A stretch of 64,000 bases of DNA from the NCBI RefSeq assembly GCF_025515275.1, contig NZ_JAOPFU010000015.1, positions 24,412-88,411 of the forward strand, given 5' to 3'. Below are positions 8,526-17,945 of the stretch, one piece after another. Source of the DNA: Catenovulum sp. 2E275. Its GTDB lineage: Bacteria > Pseudomonadota > Gammaproteobacteria > Enterobacterales > Alteromonadaceae. Each line of letters starts with the position of its first letter. The stretch's first letter is position 1. The translations under genes were made by a program, and so were the position numbers. Under the pieces are notes generated by a model, which searched no databases, was not told the DNA's origin, and saw nothing but the letters and a program-made list of their open reading frames with translations.

Positions 8526-11057
8526 TTAAAAGATTTGTTCTATTTCTGTTTCGGCCACTTCACCTGATTGTGTTGAATTTAGCATTTCTATTTGAGGTGA
8601 GTTATCTGCAAACTGGCTAGGTTCTGTTCCTGATATAAAATATTCGAACATAGCTGTATAATCCGTTTTGTTGCTGAGTTTCCCTGTTTCCGTATCTATT
8701 CTGACAGTTGAAATATCTTCCGGTAGCTGGTTGTCATTCTGTGGAATACCATCAAGCATTGTTTGTAAATATGTAATCCATGACGGCAGTGCTGTTTGTG
8801 CACCAAACTCTTTACCATAAACCTGATCCTTACCCAGATTATTATTGTAAGAACTCGCCCCTAGAGCACGTCTATGATCATCAAAGCCGACCCAACTAGT
8901 TACAACTAAATTGGGGGCATAACCACTGAACCAAGTATCTTTTGCTTCGTTAGTTGTACCTGTTTTACCGCCGATATCTTTACGTTTTAAGGCTCGTGCA
9001 CGCCAGCCTGTCCCATTCCAACCTGTTCCTCGGTTCCAGTCTCCGCCGCCCCAAATCGTACTTGTCATTGCATCTGCGATTAAAAACGCATTTTGTTTTG
9101 AAATTGCCCGTGGTGCATAAATTAATTCTTGTTCTATTGTTTGAGTTTCTGTTGGAGTAAATTCAGCGATTGAATCTTGCGGTTCACAGTTTGGCCGACA
9201 CAACTTTTGAATTGGCGCTTGGTAGATCATATTGCCGGCAGAATCTTCAACTCGTTCAATAACATAAGGTTTTACAATATAACCGCCATTTGCAAACGCG
9301 GTATAAGCTGTTGCTAATTCCATTGGGGTAAATGATGCTGAGCCTAAAGCCAATGATTCATTTCTTGGAATATCATCACGCGAAAAACCAAATTGAGTTA
9401 AATGATTAACTAAGTTATCAATTCCAACAGCTCTTAATAAACGTACTGAAACTACGTTTTTAGATTTAGCTAATGCCGTTCTTAACCTGATAGGACCATC
9501 ATAAACAGGAGGAGAGTTTTGTGGACGCCAAACTGTCCCTTGACGTCTATCCCATTGATTAATCGGTGCATCATTAACAATACTGGCTAAGGTAAACCCA
9601 TGTTGAATTGCGGCAGAATAAATAAAAGGTTTAATATTTGAACCGACTTGACGTTTGGCTTGAGTAACTCGATTAAATTCACTTTGCCTAAAATCATAAC
9701 CACCCACTAAGGCTTGAATAGCTCCAGTATTTGGATCTATTGCAACTAAAGCTGATGAGGCGTCAGGAAATTGAGATAAGTGCCATGTTGAGTCAACTTT
9801 TCTTACACTAACGACCTCACCAACATGGACAATTTCGGTAACAGATTTGGGTTCATCTCCTTGGCTATCGTCATCAATAAAAGCTCTGGCCCACTTCATT
9901 CCATCCCATTCAACAACTCCAGTCTGTCCATTTTTACGTAGAAAAGAAAATGTATTTTTTTCATTGTCGATGTGAATAACTGCAACATTTTCCAGCCAAC
10001 CAAAATCAGGCTCATTTTTTAGGGCATTTATAATTTCTTTGTTATCTGGTTTGCTTTCTTGATTCTCTATCCAGAGAATCTTTTGAGCTCCTCTGTAGCC
10101 ATGCCTTTCGTCATAATTATGCAAATTTTCTCTAAGGGCATGTAAGGCAGCTGACTGAGATTTAAGTGTTACAGTCGTATAAACTTGAAAACCTTGGGTA
10201 TATGCTACTTCTTCACCATATTTATCAACCAACTCTTGTCTTACCATTTCTGCGATATATGGACTATCCAATTCGATTTCGGCACCATGATACCTTGCGC
10301 TTAAAGGCAGCTCTAACGCTTGCTGATATTCTTGTTCGGTTATATATCTTGCATCTTTTAAACGCCACAAAACGGTATTTCGTCTGAAAAGAGCTCGTTC
10401 AGGATTTCGCAATGGGTTGTAAGCGGTTGGTGCTTTTAATAAGCCGGTCAACATAGCCATTTGAGCTATATTGAGCTCATCTATATTTTTACCGTAATAA
10501 ACTTTAGCTGCGGCACCAAAGCCAAATGCTCTATACCCGAGCTCAACTTTATTAATATATAACGTCAAAATTTCTTCTTTAGTTAGCTCTTGCTCCATCT
10601 TTAAAGCAATAAAAATCTCTTTTATTTTACGTATATAAGTCTTATCTCTGTTTAAAAAGAAACCTCTAGCTAATTGCATGGTTATTGTACTTGCACCTTG
10701 CTTTTTAGAGCCGCTGGTCAATACTGTAATAGCGGCTCTAACCATACCAATAAAATCAACGCCGTTATGTGAATAGAACCTGTTGTCTTCTGTAGCTAAT
10801 AGGGTATTGATGAGTTTAGGTGGTATTTGCTCGTAAGTAAGAGGGATTCGTCTTTTTTCACCAAACTGAGAAATTAGATAGCCATCTGCTGAATAAACTT
10901 GCATAGGAGTTTGGAACTCAACATTTTTTAAAGTTTCAACATCAGGTAAGTCATTTTTAATATATTGGTAAGTGGCGTAAACAGTTAAGCAGCCCAATAA
11001 ACTTGAGATAATAAAAAAATAAAATAAATACTTAATCGTTTTTTTCACAATGAGCAT
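8526..11057 (-). CDS. mrcA: Penicillin-binding protein 1A, bifunctional peptidoglycan synthase
   Basis: An 843-residue class A PBP, close to the 850 of E. coli PBP1a. It polymerises glycan strands and cross-links peptides in the periplasm. An N-terminal membrane anchor (about 8-30) is followed by the GT51 glycosyltransferase domain with catalytic E90 in TEDNRFYSHNGVD and the RGFFLNRDKTYIRKIKE motif. An OB-like insert follows. The transpeptidase domain has the active-site serine S473 in SNIKPF, SKN in AKSKNVVS, and K698 in GGKTGTT. It is divergent from pilM, the usual gammaproteobacterial order (mrcA/pilMNOPQ). The ATG at 11057 gives a normal anchor. Confidence 0.97.
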   Translation of the reverse strand: MLIVKKTIKYLFYFFIISSLLGCLTVYATYQYIKNDLPDVETLKNVEFQTPMQVYSADGYLISQFGEKRRIPLTYEQIPPKLINTLLATEDNRFYSHNGVDFIGMVRAAITVLTSGSKKQGASTITMQLARGFFLNRDKTYIRKIKEIFIALKMEQELTKEEILTLYINKVELGYRAFGFGAAAKVYYGKNIDELNIAQMAMLTGLLKAPTAYNPLRNPERALFRRNTVLWRLKDARYITEQEYQQALELPLSARYHGAEIELDSPYIAEMVRQELVDKYGEEVAYTQGFQVYTTVTLKSQSAALHALRENLHNYDERHGYRGAQKILWIENQESKPDNKEIINALKNEPDFGWLENVAVIHIDNEKNTFSFLRKNGQTGVVEWDGMKWARAFIDDDSQGDEPKSVTEIVHVGEVVSVRKVDSTWHLSQFPDASSALVAIDPNTGAIQALVGGYDFRQSEFNRVTQAKRQVGSNIKPFIYSAAIQHGFTLASIVNDAPINQWDRRQGTVWRPQNSPPVYDGPIRLRTALAKSKNVVSVRLLRAVGIDNLVNHLTQFGFSRDDIPRNESLALGSASFTPMELATAYTAFANGGYIVKPYVIERVEDSAGNMIYQAPIQKLCRPNCEPQDSIAEFTPTETQTIEQELIYAPRAISKQNAFLIADAMTSTIWGGGDWNRGTGWNGTGWRARALKRKDIGGKTGTTNEAKDTWFSGYAPNLVVTSWVGFDDHRRALGASSYNNNLGKDQVYGKEFGAQTALPSWITYLQTMLDGIPQNDNQLPEDISTVRIDTETGKLSNKTDYTAMFEYFISGTEPSQFADNSPQIEMLNSTQSGEVAETEIEQIF

Positions 11058-11226
11058 CCGGGCTTAGGAATTGGTTAGCGAATATAAATAATATCAAGTT
11101 TCAACATGGTTATGTTACAACAAATTCTGAATATGCCAAGTATTCGGCATTTTGTTGTGGTGGATTGGCATAAAAAAAGCTAACCAGACTTAACCATATA
11201 ATAATGAAAATAAATGGTCATTTACT

Positions 11227-12309
11227 ATGTTTGGCAAGTTATTAGGAAAAAAAAGCTCAATTTTAATTGGTGTAGATATCGGCTCTTATTCTGTTAAAGC
11301 TGTTTTAATGGAGCGGCAAGGTCATGATTATCGGCTATTACAATTTGAGCAAGAGCCTATGCCAAAAGGATTAGTTAATGATAAAGATATTAAAGACATT
11401 GAAGCTGTTGGCCGAGTTATAAGTCGACTTAGAAAAAAAATATCTCGGCAATTTCAAGATGTGTCTGTCGCTGTATCTGGCTCTACAGTAATCACTAAAA
11501 CAGTTTTTATGGACGCTAGCTTTAGTGATGATGAATTGGCAACTCAAATAGAAATAGAAGCAGATAGTTTAATTCCTTATCCAATTGAAGAAGTTAGTAT
11601 TGATTTTGAAAGGATCGAAGCAGTCAACACAGATAATAAGAAAGTTAAAGTGTTAGTGAGTGTTGCTAGAACGGAAAGTGTAACAGCTAGGGTATCGGCT
11701 ATGGAAATAGCGGGTTTTAACGCTAAAGTTATGGATGTTGAAGCTTATGCTTTGGCTCGTGCCGCGAAGTTATGTTTACCCCAATTACCTAAAGGCTCTG
11801 ATGATGAGCCGTGTATTGCGATGGTAGATTTGGGGGCTCATATAACATTAACGAGCATTATTAAAAAAGATCAGGTTATTTATACGAGAGATCAGCCTTT
11901 TGGAGGAGATGTTCTTACCAAAAATATAGAGAGTTTTTATCAAAAAAGTTATGAAGAAGCGGAATTAGAAAAACTTTCTGGTGATTTACCACAAAATTAT
12001 CAGGCCGAAATTTTAGGGCCATTTCAAAATTCAATAATTCAACAGATTAGAAGAACAATCCAAATGTTCACTACATCAACAGCAGAACAAAAAGTTGATT
12101 ATATAATTTTGTCTGGTGGTTGCGCATTAATTCATGGCTTAGCTGAACAGATCACGCAGGAACTTGAAATTCCTTGTATTTTAGCAAAGCCTTTTTTACA
12201 GATGCAAAAGGGAGATAGTTTGGTTGATTCTGAATTTAATAAGTCAAATTCAGAATATTTAATTGCGACTGGATTAGCCATGCGGAGTTTTGATTTATGC
12301 CACATATAA
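11227..12309 (+). CDS. pilM: Type IV pilus assembly protein PilM
   Basis: A 360-residue actin-like ATPase-fold protein that forms the cytoplasmic ring of the type IV pilus alignment complex and binds the N-terminus of PilN. The phosphate-1 loop VDIGSYSVKA near residue 18, AMVDLGAH and the ILSGGCALIHGL loop mark the fold. It is the first gene of the pilMNOPQ operon and overlaps pilN by 13 bases. It is transcribed away from mrcA. Pilins and the PilB/PilT motors are not in this window. Confidence 0.96.
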   Translation: MFGKLLGKKSSILIGVDIGSYSVKAVLMERQGHDYRLLQFEQEPMPKGLVNDKDIKDIEAVGRVISRLRKKISRQFQDVSVAVSGSTVITKTVFMDASFSDDELATQIEIEADSLIPYPIEEVSIDFERIEAVNTDNKKVKVLVSVARTESVTARVSAMEIAGFNAKVMDVEAYALARAAKLCLPQLPKGSDDEPCIAMVDLGAHITLTSIIKKDQVIYTRDQPFGGDVLTKNIESFYQKSYEEAELEKLSGDLPQNYQAEILGPFQNSIIQQIRRTIQMFTTSTAEQKVDYIILSGGCALIHGLAEQITQELEIPCILAKPFLQMQKGDSLVDSEFNKSNSEYLIATGLAMRSFDLCHI

Positions 12310-12878
12310 ACTTACTACCTTGGCGTGAGCAAGCAAAACAGAAAAAGCAAAAATCTTATATTGTTATTTTGGTTATGGTAGGAATTAGTGCTCTAGGATT
12401 AATGTTATTAGTAGATGCTTATTACAGTCATTTAATTGCAAATCAGCAAATGCGAAATCAGTATCTGCAAAATGAAATTTTGGTATTAGACGCTAAAATT
12501 GCTGAAATTAAAGAGCTAAAAGCCAAACGGAAAAGCTTAGAGCAGCGCATGGAGCTGATTGCCGACTTACAACATAACCGTAATCTGGCAGCTCAAGTAT
12601 TGGCAGAAATTACCACTACCGTTCCTGCTGGTATCTTTTTTACTGAACTTGAGAAAAAAGGGAATTCGGTTTTTATTACAGGTAAAAGTGAATCAAATAA
12701 TCGGGTTTCTAACTTAATGAGAAATGCCGAAGCGTCTTATTTATTTGAATTGCCGCTACTCAATACCATAGTGGCCGCCAAAGCAAATGCCCAAATAGAT
12801 TTATTAAGCGACTTTAAAATGTCAGTTCAGGTTAAGCCTTTTGCCGAGCGAATATCGGCGGCGGAGGTTAACCCATGA
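12297..12878 (+). CDS. pilN: Type IV pilus assembly protein PilN
   Basis: A 193-residue bitopic inner-membrane protein. The cytoplasmic N-terminus carries the PilM-binding INLLPWRE motif (residues 4-11). One membrane helix lies at about 21-42, followed by a periplasmic coiled coil and a ferredoxin-like domain that pairs with PilO. The start lies inside pilM (13-base overlap) and the stop overlaps the pilO start as ATGA, which suggests coupled translation and matched stoichiometry of the complex. Confidence 0.96.
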   Translation: MPHINLLPWREQAKQKKQKSYIVILVMVGISALGLMLLVDAYYSHLIANQQMRNQYLQNEILVLDAKIAEIKELKAKRKSLEQRMELIADLQHNRNLAAQVLAEITTTVPAGIFFTELEKKGNSVFITGKSESNNRVSNLMRNAEASYLFELPLLNTIVAAKANAQIDLLSDFKMSVQVKPFAERISAAEVNP

Positions 12879-13480
12879 GTTTAAAAAACTTTGATCTTAA
12901 AAACCTAAATGAGCTAGAGCTTGATATTAACGACATGGGTAATTGGCCTAAGCCAGCTAAAGTTTTTGTCGCTTTTTTATTAGCTATTGTGGTCGCTATT
13001 TTGAGTTATCAGTTAATGATTAGTGACCAAATTGAAAATTATAAAACAATAACTGAGCAAGAAAATGAACTTAAACTAGAATATCGAGCTAAATATCATA
13101 TTGCGATAAATGCTGATGCATATAAAACTCAAATGCGCCAAATGGAGCAATCTTTTGCTGAGCTATTAAAAACATTACCAACAGAAACAGAAACCCCTGG
13201 TCTGTTAGACGACATTACTTATATAGGTACAACAAACGGATTAACTTTTACAAAAATAAATTGGGAACCAGAAATTGAGCGAGAGTTTTATACTGAGCTA
13301 CCGTTAAAGTTAGAAATAACAGGTAGTTATCATGATTTTGGTCACTTTTTAAGTAAAGTCGCGGCCTTACCCAGAATTGTTACCCTGCATGATTTTACGA
13401 TCAAGCAAAAAGACGGCAATTTAATTTTAAGTTTATTAGCAAAAACGTATAGATACAAAGAGGTTAAAACCAATGATTAA
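12875..13480 (+). CDS. pilO: Type IV pilus assembly protein PilO
   Basis: A 201-residue inner-membrane protein with one helix at about residues 28-50, a periplasmic coiled coil and a compact domain that heterodimerises with PilN and contacts PilP. Family features are the N-terminal LNELELDINDMGNWP stretch and the KTLPTETETPGLLDDI segment before the globular domain. It overlaps pilN by four bases and pilP by eight. Confidence 0.95.
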   Translation: MSLKNFDLKNLNELELDINDMGNWPKPAKVFVAFLLAIVVAILSYQLMISDQIENYKTITEQENELKLEYRAKYHIAINADAYKTQMRQMEQSFAELLKTLPTETETPGLLDDITYIGTTNGLTFTKINWEPEIEREFYTELPLKLEITGSYHDFGHFLSKVAALPRIVTLHDFTIKQKDGNLILSLLAKTYRYKEVKTND

Positions 13481-14012
13481 ACCACTTTGTATATTTATCG
13501 GGAGCTTATTGCTGTTTGGATGCGGTAAAGATTTAACTGACTTGCAGGCATTTACTCAGCAAGTACAAGCAAATGCCCAAACGGATATCGAGCCAATATT
13601 AACCGTAAAAGAATTTACCAGCTTTGAGTATTCAGTTGAGCAAATGCGTAGCCCGTTTGTAAAACCACAACCAGAAATGTTAACCCAAACCAAACAGGCC
13701 GATTTAAATTGTTTGCAGCCAGATTTTAATCGTGACAAACAGGCTTTAGAGAAATATCCGCTCGATACCATAAAAATGCGTGGCACTTTAGGCGAAAAAG
13801 GCAAGCTGTACGCATTAGCATCGGTTGCTGGTGGTCAATTATATCGAGTTAAACAAGGCGATTATATCGGCTTGTTTCATGGGCGAGTTGAACAAATTAC
13901 CCCTGAATATATCAAGCTGCGAGAGCTGATTCCGGATGGCAGTGGCTGCTGGGTAATTCGGCAGGCTGAAATTTCGATTTTTGCTAAAAGTGATACGGCA
14001 GGAAACCAATAA
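13473..14012 (+). CDS. pilP: Type IV pilus lipoprotein PilP
   Basis: A 179-residue inner-membrane lipoprotein. The signal sequence ends in the lipobox LLFGCG with the lipidated cysteine at residue 17. The C-terminal beta-domain (LGEKGKLYALASVAGG, YRVKQGDYIG, RELIPDGSGCW) is the part of the family that links the PilN/PilO complex to the PilQ secretin. It overlaps pilO by eight bases and stops two bases before the chosen pilQ start. Confidence 0.95.
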   Translation: MIKPLCIFIGSLLLFGCGKDLTDLQAFTQQVQANAQTDIEPILTVKEFTSFEYSVEQMRSPFVKPQPEMLTQTKQADLNCLQPDFNRDKQALEKYPLDTIKMRGTLGEKGKLYALASVAGGQLYRVKQGDYIGLFHGRVEQITPEYIKLRELIPDGSGCWVIRQAEISIFAKSDTAGNQ

Positions 14013-14013
14013 T

Positions 14014-16050
14014 ATGAAAAATAATAAAACATATCTTTATAGCTATTTGTTTTTAATCTGTTTATTTTATTGTTTACCGAGCCGGTTATATGCACAGGAA
14101 CAGGCTTCACCCACGCTTTATGAAATAAAATATCAGCCAACTATGCGTGATGCGATTGAAATTGAATTGGTATTTGATCAAATCATCGCAAAACCTGAAA
14201 TTCAGGTGAGTAATAATCCTGCTGCGATTAGTTTAAATTTTGACAATGCAAAATTTGAAAACTACCTAACCACCACTCAAATTGATCATGCCGGTGTCAA
14301 TAAAATCAATGCTCGCCAGCAAGGTAAAATACTGACCTTGAATATTGAATTAGAATATTTAAAAATTTACAAAACCCGCTCATCCGGCAATCGTTTTTTT
14401 ATTGCTATTGCCAATAATTTAAATACAGGGGCAAATGATAAAACCGCACAGTCCAAATATATTAACTCATTAGATACCATTGATTTTCGTCATGCAGAAA
14501 ATAATAGCGGTCGAGTCTTGGTATTTATGAAAAATAAAGCGGCGGCAATCGATGTTACTGAGCGGAATAACAAAATTATTGCGGTTTTTCATAATACTCG
14601 AATTTTAGATGAGCTTTTGTATCAGATGGATGTGACCGATTTTGGCACGATAGTCGATAATATCGAAACCTTTAGAAATGACGACAGTGCGCGTATTGAA
14701 ATTAGCATGAATGCGCCATTTGATTATAAATATCAACAAATTGACAGTATCTTTAGTCTAGATATTGTGGCTGAGAATAAAAACAAAGGTGTCTCAAACC
14801 GATATAATGGCAAACCTATTTCACTGAATTTTCAGGATATTGAGGTGCGTTCTGTTTTACAGATTATTGCAGATTATAATAACTTTAATTTAGTAACCAG
14901 TGACTCGGTAAGCGGCAATGTGACTTTGCGTTTAGATGGAGTGCCGTGGGATCAAGCGCTGGATATTATTCTTAAAATTAAAGGTTTGGATAAACGCATG
15001 GAAGGCTCCATTTTGTTGGTTGCACCTAGCGAAGAGATTGCAGCCAGAGAAGCAAAAGAGCTGGAAACCCGAAAGCAAGTTGAAGAATTATCACCGTTAT
15101 ATTCTGAGTTTGTTCAGATTAACTATGCCAAAGCAACAGAAATCGCAGCTATGTTGCAGGGTGAGCAAAGCAAAATGCTGTCGGAGCGTGGGGCTGTTTC
15201 GGTTGATGAAAGAACTAATACATTATTAATTAGGGATACCGGCAGCAATATCGAAAACGTTAAAAAGCTGGTTAACATTTTAGATATTCCAGTAAAACAA
15301 GTCACAATTGAATCCAGAATTGTGACTGTGAATGATAATTTAAGTGAAGAGTTGGGCATTCGCTGGGGATTTAGTGATCAGCAAAATTCTGATGGTGTTT
15401 CCGGTTCATTAGAAGGGGCAAATACGATTGCATCTGGTGTGATCCCGCCGCTAAATCAAAGAATGAATGTGAATTTGCCGGTTGCTAATGCTGCGGGAAG
15501 TATTGGGTTAAGTATTGCCAGATTAAGCGACGGCACAATTCTAGATTTAGAGTTAACCGCACTTGAGACTGAAAATAAAGGCGAAATTATTGCCAGCCCG
15601 AGAATTACTACAGCTAATCAAAAAACCGCTTATATAGAGCAGGGTACTGAGATACCGTTTGTGCAAGCTGCTTCAAGCGGCGCAACCGCTGTAACGTTCA
15701 AAAAAGCGGTTTTAAGCCTGCAAGTTACACCTCAAATTACACCGGATAATAAAATTATTCTGGATTTAATTATTACTCAAGATACTCGTGGTGACACTGT
15801 GGATACTTCAACCGGCTCTGCTGTAGCCATTGATACGCAGGAGATTGGGACTCAAGTATTAGTCGATAACGGTGAAACTATAGTATTAGGTGGTATTTAT
15901 CAGCAACAAATCGTTAATACCGAATCTAAAGTTCCGCTGCTGGGTGATATTCCTTACGTTGGCCGGTTATTTAAAAAAAGCAGAGAATTTAATGAGAAAA
16001 AAGAGCTGCTTATTTTTGTTACCCCAAGAATCGTAACAGAAAAGCTTTAA
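14014..16050 (+). CDS. pilQ: Type IV pilus secretin PilQ
   Basis: A 678-residue outer-membrane secretin through which the pilus exits. The start at 14014 gives a proper signal peptide (cleavage after LYAQ), whereas the upstream in-frame TTG at 13981 lies within pilP. Domains in order: an AMIN-type beta domain (about 30-250), an STN/N0 domain (SLNFQDIEVRSVLQIIAD), an N1 domain, then the secretin core with VPLLGDIPYVGRLFK and the terminal LLIFVTPRIV. The usual second AMIN domain appears weak. It is last in pilMNOPQ, and 234 bases separate it from aroK. Confidence 0.96.
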   Translation: MKNNKTYLYSYLFLICLFYCLPSRLYAQEQASPTLYEIKYQPTMRDAIEIELVFDQIIAKPEIQVSNNPAAISLNFDNAKFENYLTTTQIDHAGVNKINARQQGKILTLNIELEYLKIYKTRSSGNRFFIAIANNLNTGANDKTAQSKYINSLDTIDFRHAENNSGRVLVFMKNKAAAIDVTERNNKIIAVFHNTRILDELLYQMDVTDFGTIVDNIETFRNDDSARIEISMNAPFDYKYQQIDSIFSLDIVAENKNKGVSNRYNGKPISLNFQDIEVRSVLQIIADYNNFNLVTSDSVSGNVTLRLDGVPWDQALDIILKIKGLDKRMEGSILLVAPSEEIAAREAKELETRKQVEELSPLYSEFVQINYAKATEIAAMLQGEQSKMLSERGAVSVDERTNTLLIRDTGSNIENVKKLVNILDIPVKQVTIESRIVTVNDNLSEELGIRWGFSDQQNSDGVSGSLEGANTIASGVIPPLNQRMNVNLPVANAAGSIGLSIARLSDGTILDLELTALETENKGEIIASPRITTANQKTAYIEQGTEIPFVQAASSGATAVTFKKAVLSLQVTPQITPDNKIILDLIITQDTRGDTVDTSTGSAVAIDTQEIGTQVLVDNGETIVLGGIYQQQIVNTESKVPLLGDIPYVGRLFKKSREFNEKKELLIFVTPRIVTEKL

Positions 16051-16189
16051 TTACAGCCAGATTACAGTAAAATCCGCATAGTTGAACTTGGGTATTTTGT
16101 AAAAAAGCCCGCAAAACTCAATTTATGCATGTTTATTATTCCAAATTTAGATTTTTTAGGCTTATTGGCTTCATTTTTGGCTACTAAGC

Positions 16190-16219
16190 TTGCTTTTACT
16201 TGCTAATTATTGGGATAAT
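16190..16219 (+). promoter_or_regulatory. Possible promoter ahead of aroK
   Basis: TTGCTT at 16190-16195 and GATAAT at 16214-16219, with an 18-base spacer, lie 65 bases before the aroK start in the gap after pilQ. This is a motif match only. No convincing terminator for pilQ is visible in the gap, so readthrough is also possible. Confidence 0.35.
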
Positions 16220-16284
16220 CGCGGCTCTTTTCAGGATACTGGATTTTCGGAGCAACTTAACTTAATAGATGTGTAAAAACTAAA

Positions 16285-16800
16285 ATGGCCGAGAAACGTA
16301 ATATATTCCTTATAGGCCCGATGGGGGCCGGTAAAAGTACCATTGGTAGACAACTTGCAAACGAACTTCACTTAGAATTTTTTGACTCTGATGCCGAAAT
16401 TGAACGTCGCACAGGCGCTGATATCGCTTGGGTATTTGACGTTGAAGGTGAAGCTGGTTTTAGAGTGCGTGAAGAAAAAGTAATTTTCGATTTAACCGAA
16501 AAACAAGGCATTGTACTTGCGACCGGTGGTGGCTCTATTTTAAGCAAAGAAACACGAAACCGTCTTTCAGCTCGTGGTTTTGTTGTTTATTTAGAAACAA
16601 CCATTGAAAAACAAGTTGCAAGAACTGCGCGCGATAAGCGTCGTCCTTTATTGCAAACCGGCGAGCCGCAAGAAGTTTTAGAGAATCTTGCCGAAGCCAG
16701 AAACCCGCTATATGAAGAGATTGCAGACTTAACGGTTAAAACAGATAACCAAAGTGCCAAAGTAGTCTCTCGTGAGATCATCGATAAATTAGGTTTTTAA
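16285..16800 (+). CDS. aroK: Shikimate kinase I
   Basis: A 171-residue P-loop kinase that phosphorylates shikimate at the 3-hydroxyl in aromatic amino acid synthesis. The Walker A loop GPMGAGKST lies at residues 11-19, the shikimate-binding DSDAEIE near 34-40, and the glycine-rich TGGGS at about 80. The lid residues ARDKRRPLL are present. The length equals the 173-residue E. coli enzyme. aroB follows after 13 bases, the standard aroK-aroB pair. Confidence 0.97.
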   Translation: MAEKRNIFLIGPMGAGKSTIGRQLANELHLEFFDSDAEIERRTGADIAWVFDVEGEAGFRVREEKVIFDLTEKQGIVLATGGGSILSKETRNRLSARGFVVYLETTIEKQVARTARDKRRPLLQTGEPQEVLENLAEARNPLYEEIADLTVKTDNQSAKVVSREIIDKLGF

Positions 16801-16813
16801 TTAAGATTCAGAT

Positions 16814-17887
16814 ATGAGCAATACAGAACTTCAAGTGAGTTTAGCTGAGCGCAGCTACCCGATTTTAATTGGCAGCGGTTTAATTAATCAGGCTGAGCTA
16901 TTTGAAAATGCTATTAAAGGCAAAAGAGTGGTGGTGATTACCAATACAACTATTGCGCCTTTATATCTGGATAAATTAGTTAATAGCTTAAATAAATTTG
17001 ATGTTTTGACTTACCAACTACCGGATGGTGAGCAATATAAATCACTCGAATACTTTGAAAAAGTAAATAGCTTTTTGCTTGAACATAACTGCGCCCGAGA
17101 CGTCACTTTAATCGCGCTTGGTGGTGGTGTTATTGGTGATTTAGTTGGTTTTGTCGCTGCTTGTTATCAACGAGGAGTTGATTTTATTCAAGTGCCGACG
17201 ACCTTATTGTCTCAGGTTGATTCATCTGTTGGTGGTAAAACAGCGGTTAATCACCCGCTTGGCAAAAATATGATTGGAGCTTTTAAGCAACCAGAAGCTG
17301 TATTTATTGATATTGATACCTTATCAAGTTTACCTAAGCGTGAATTTGCTGCTGGTATGGCTGAAGTGCTTAAATATGGGATCGTTTTTGATCGTTCGTT
17401 CTGGCAAAGTTTAATTGATAACAAAGTGCAAATATCTGCTTTAGATAATGCTGAGTTAACCCGAATTATTAAACGCTGCTGCGAAATTAAAGCTGAAATA
17501 GTTGCCGCGGATGAAACTGAAAAAGGTGCCAGAGCGTTATTAAACCTGGGCCATACTTTTGGTCACGCAATTGAAGCCGAAATGGGTTATGGCGTATGGT
17601 TACACGGCGAAGCTGTTGCTACCGGTATGGTATTAGCAACTCACTTAGCTCATTTACGCGGCTATATTAATGCGGATGATTTTGCTGAAGTGACCGCTAC
17701 AATCGAAAGCTATCAACTACCTGTTGTTAAGCCTGAGCAAATGTCGGTTGCTGATTTTGTAAAACACATGAAGCGAGATAAAAAAGTGCAGGCTAATGTC
17801 ATGCGCTTTATTATTCCGACAAAAATTGGTCACTGCGAAATTATGGACGACGTGACAGAAGCTGAGCTTGAAGCCATTTTAAATTAA
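16814..17887 (+). CDS. aroB: 3-dehydroquinate synthase
   Basis: A 357-residue NAD+ and metal-dependent enzyme converting DAHP to 3-dehydroquinate, the second step of the shikimate pathway. Signatures are LPDGEQYKS, the nucleotide-binding GGGVIGD, the catalytic QVPTTLLSQVDSSVGGKTAVN stretch, and the metal ligands in LNLGHTFGHAIE with a further histidine in HGEAVA. The gene lies between aroK and damX, as in enterobacteria and other gammaproteobacteria. Confidence 0.97.
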   Translation: MSNTELQVSLAERSYPILIGSGLINQAELFENAIKGKRVVVITNTTIAPLYLDKLVNSLNKFDVLTYQLPDGEQYKSLEYFEKVNSFLLEHNCARDVTLIALGGGVIGDLVGFVAACYQRGVDFIQVPTTLLSQVDSSVGGKTAVNHPLGKNMIGAFKQPEAVFIDIDTLSSLPKREFAAGMAEVLKYGIVFDRSFWQSLIDNKVQISALDNAELTRIIKRCCEIKAEIVAADETEKGARALLNLGHTFGHAIEAEMGYGVWLHGEAVATGMVLATHLAHLRGYINADDFAEVTATIESYQLPVVKPEQMSVADFVKHMKRDKKVQANVMRFIIPTKIGHCEIMDDVTEAELEAILN

Positions 17888-17945
17888 TTTATGTCTGCTT
17901 GGCTCAAGATAATAATTGGCATAATTTAATATAAGGCATTTAAAG

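Noticed and set aside
11165..11202. Promoter for pilM from TTGGCA and TATAAT
   Set aside because: The spacer is 26 bases, too long for a sigma-70 promoter. The TATAAT may still be a -10, but no -35 fits.
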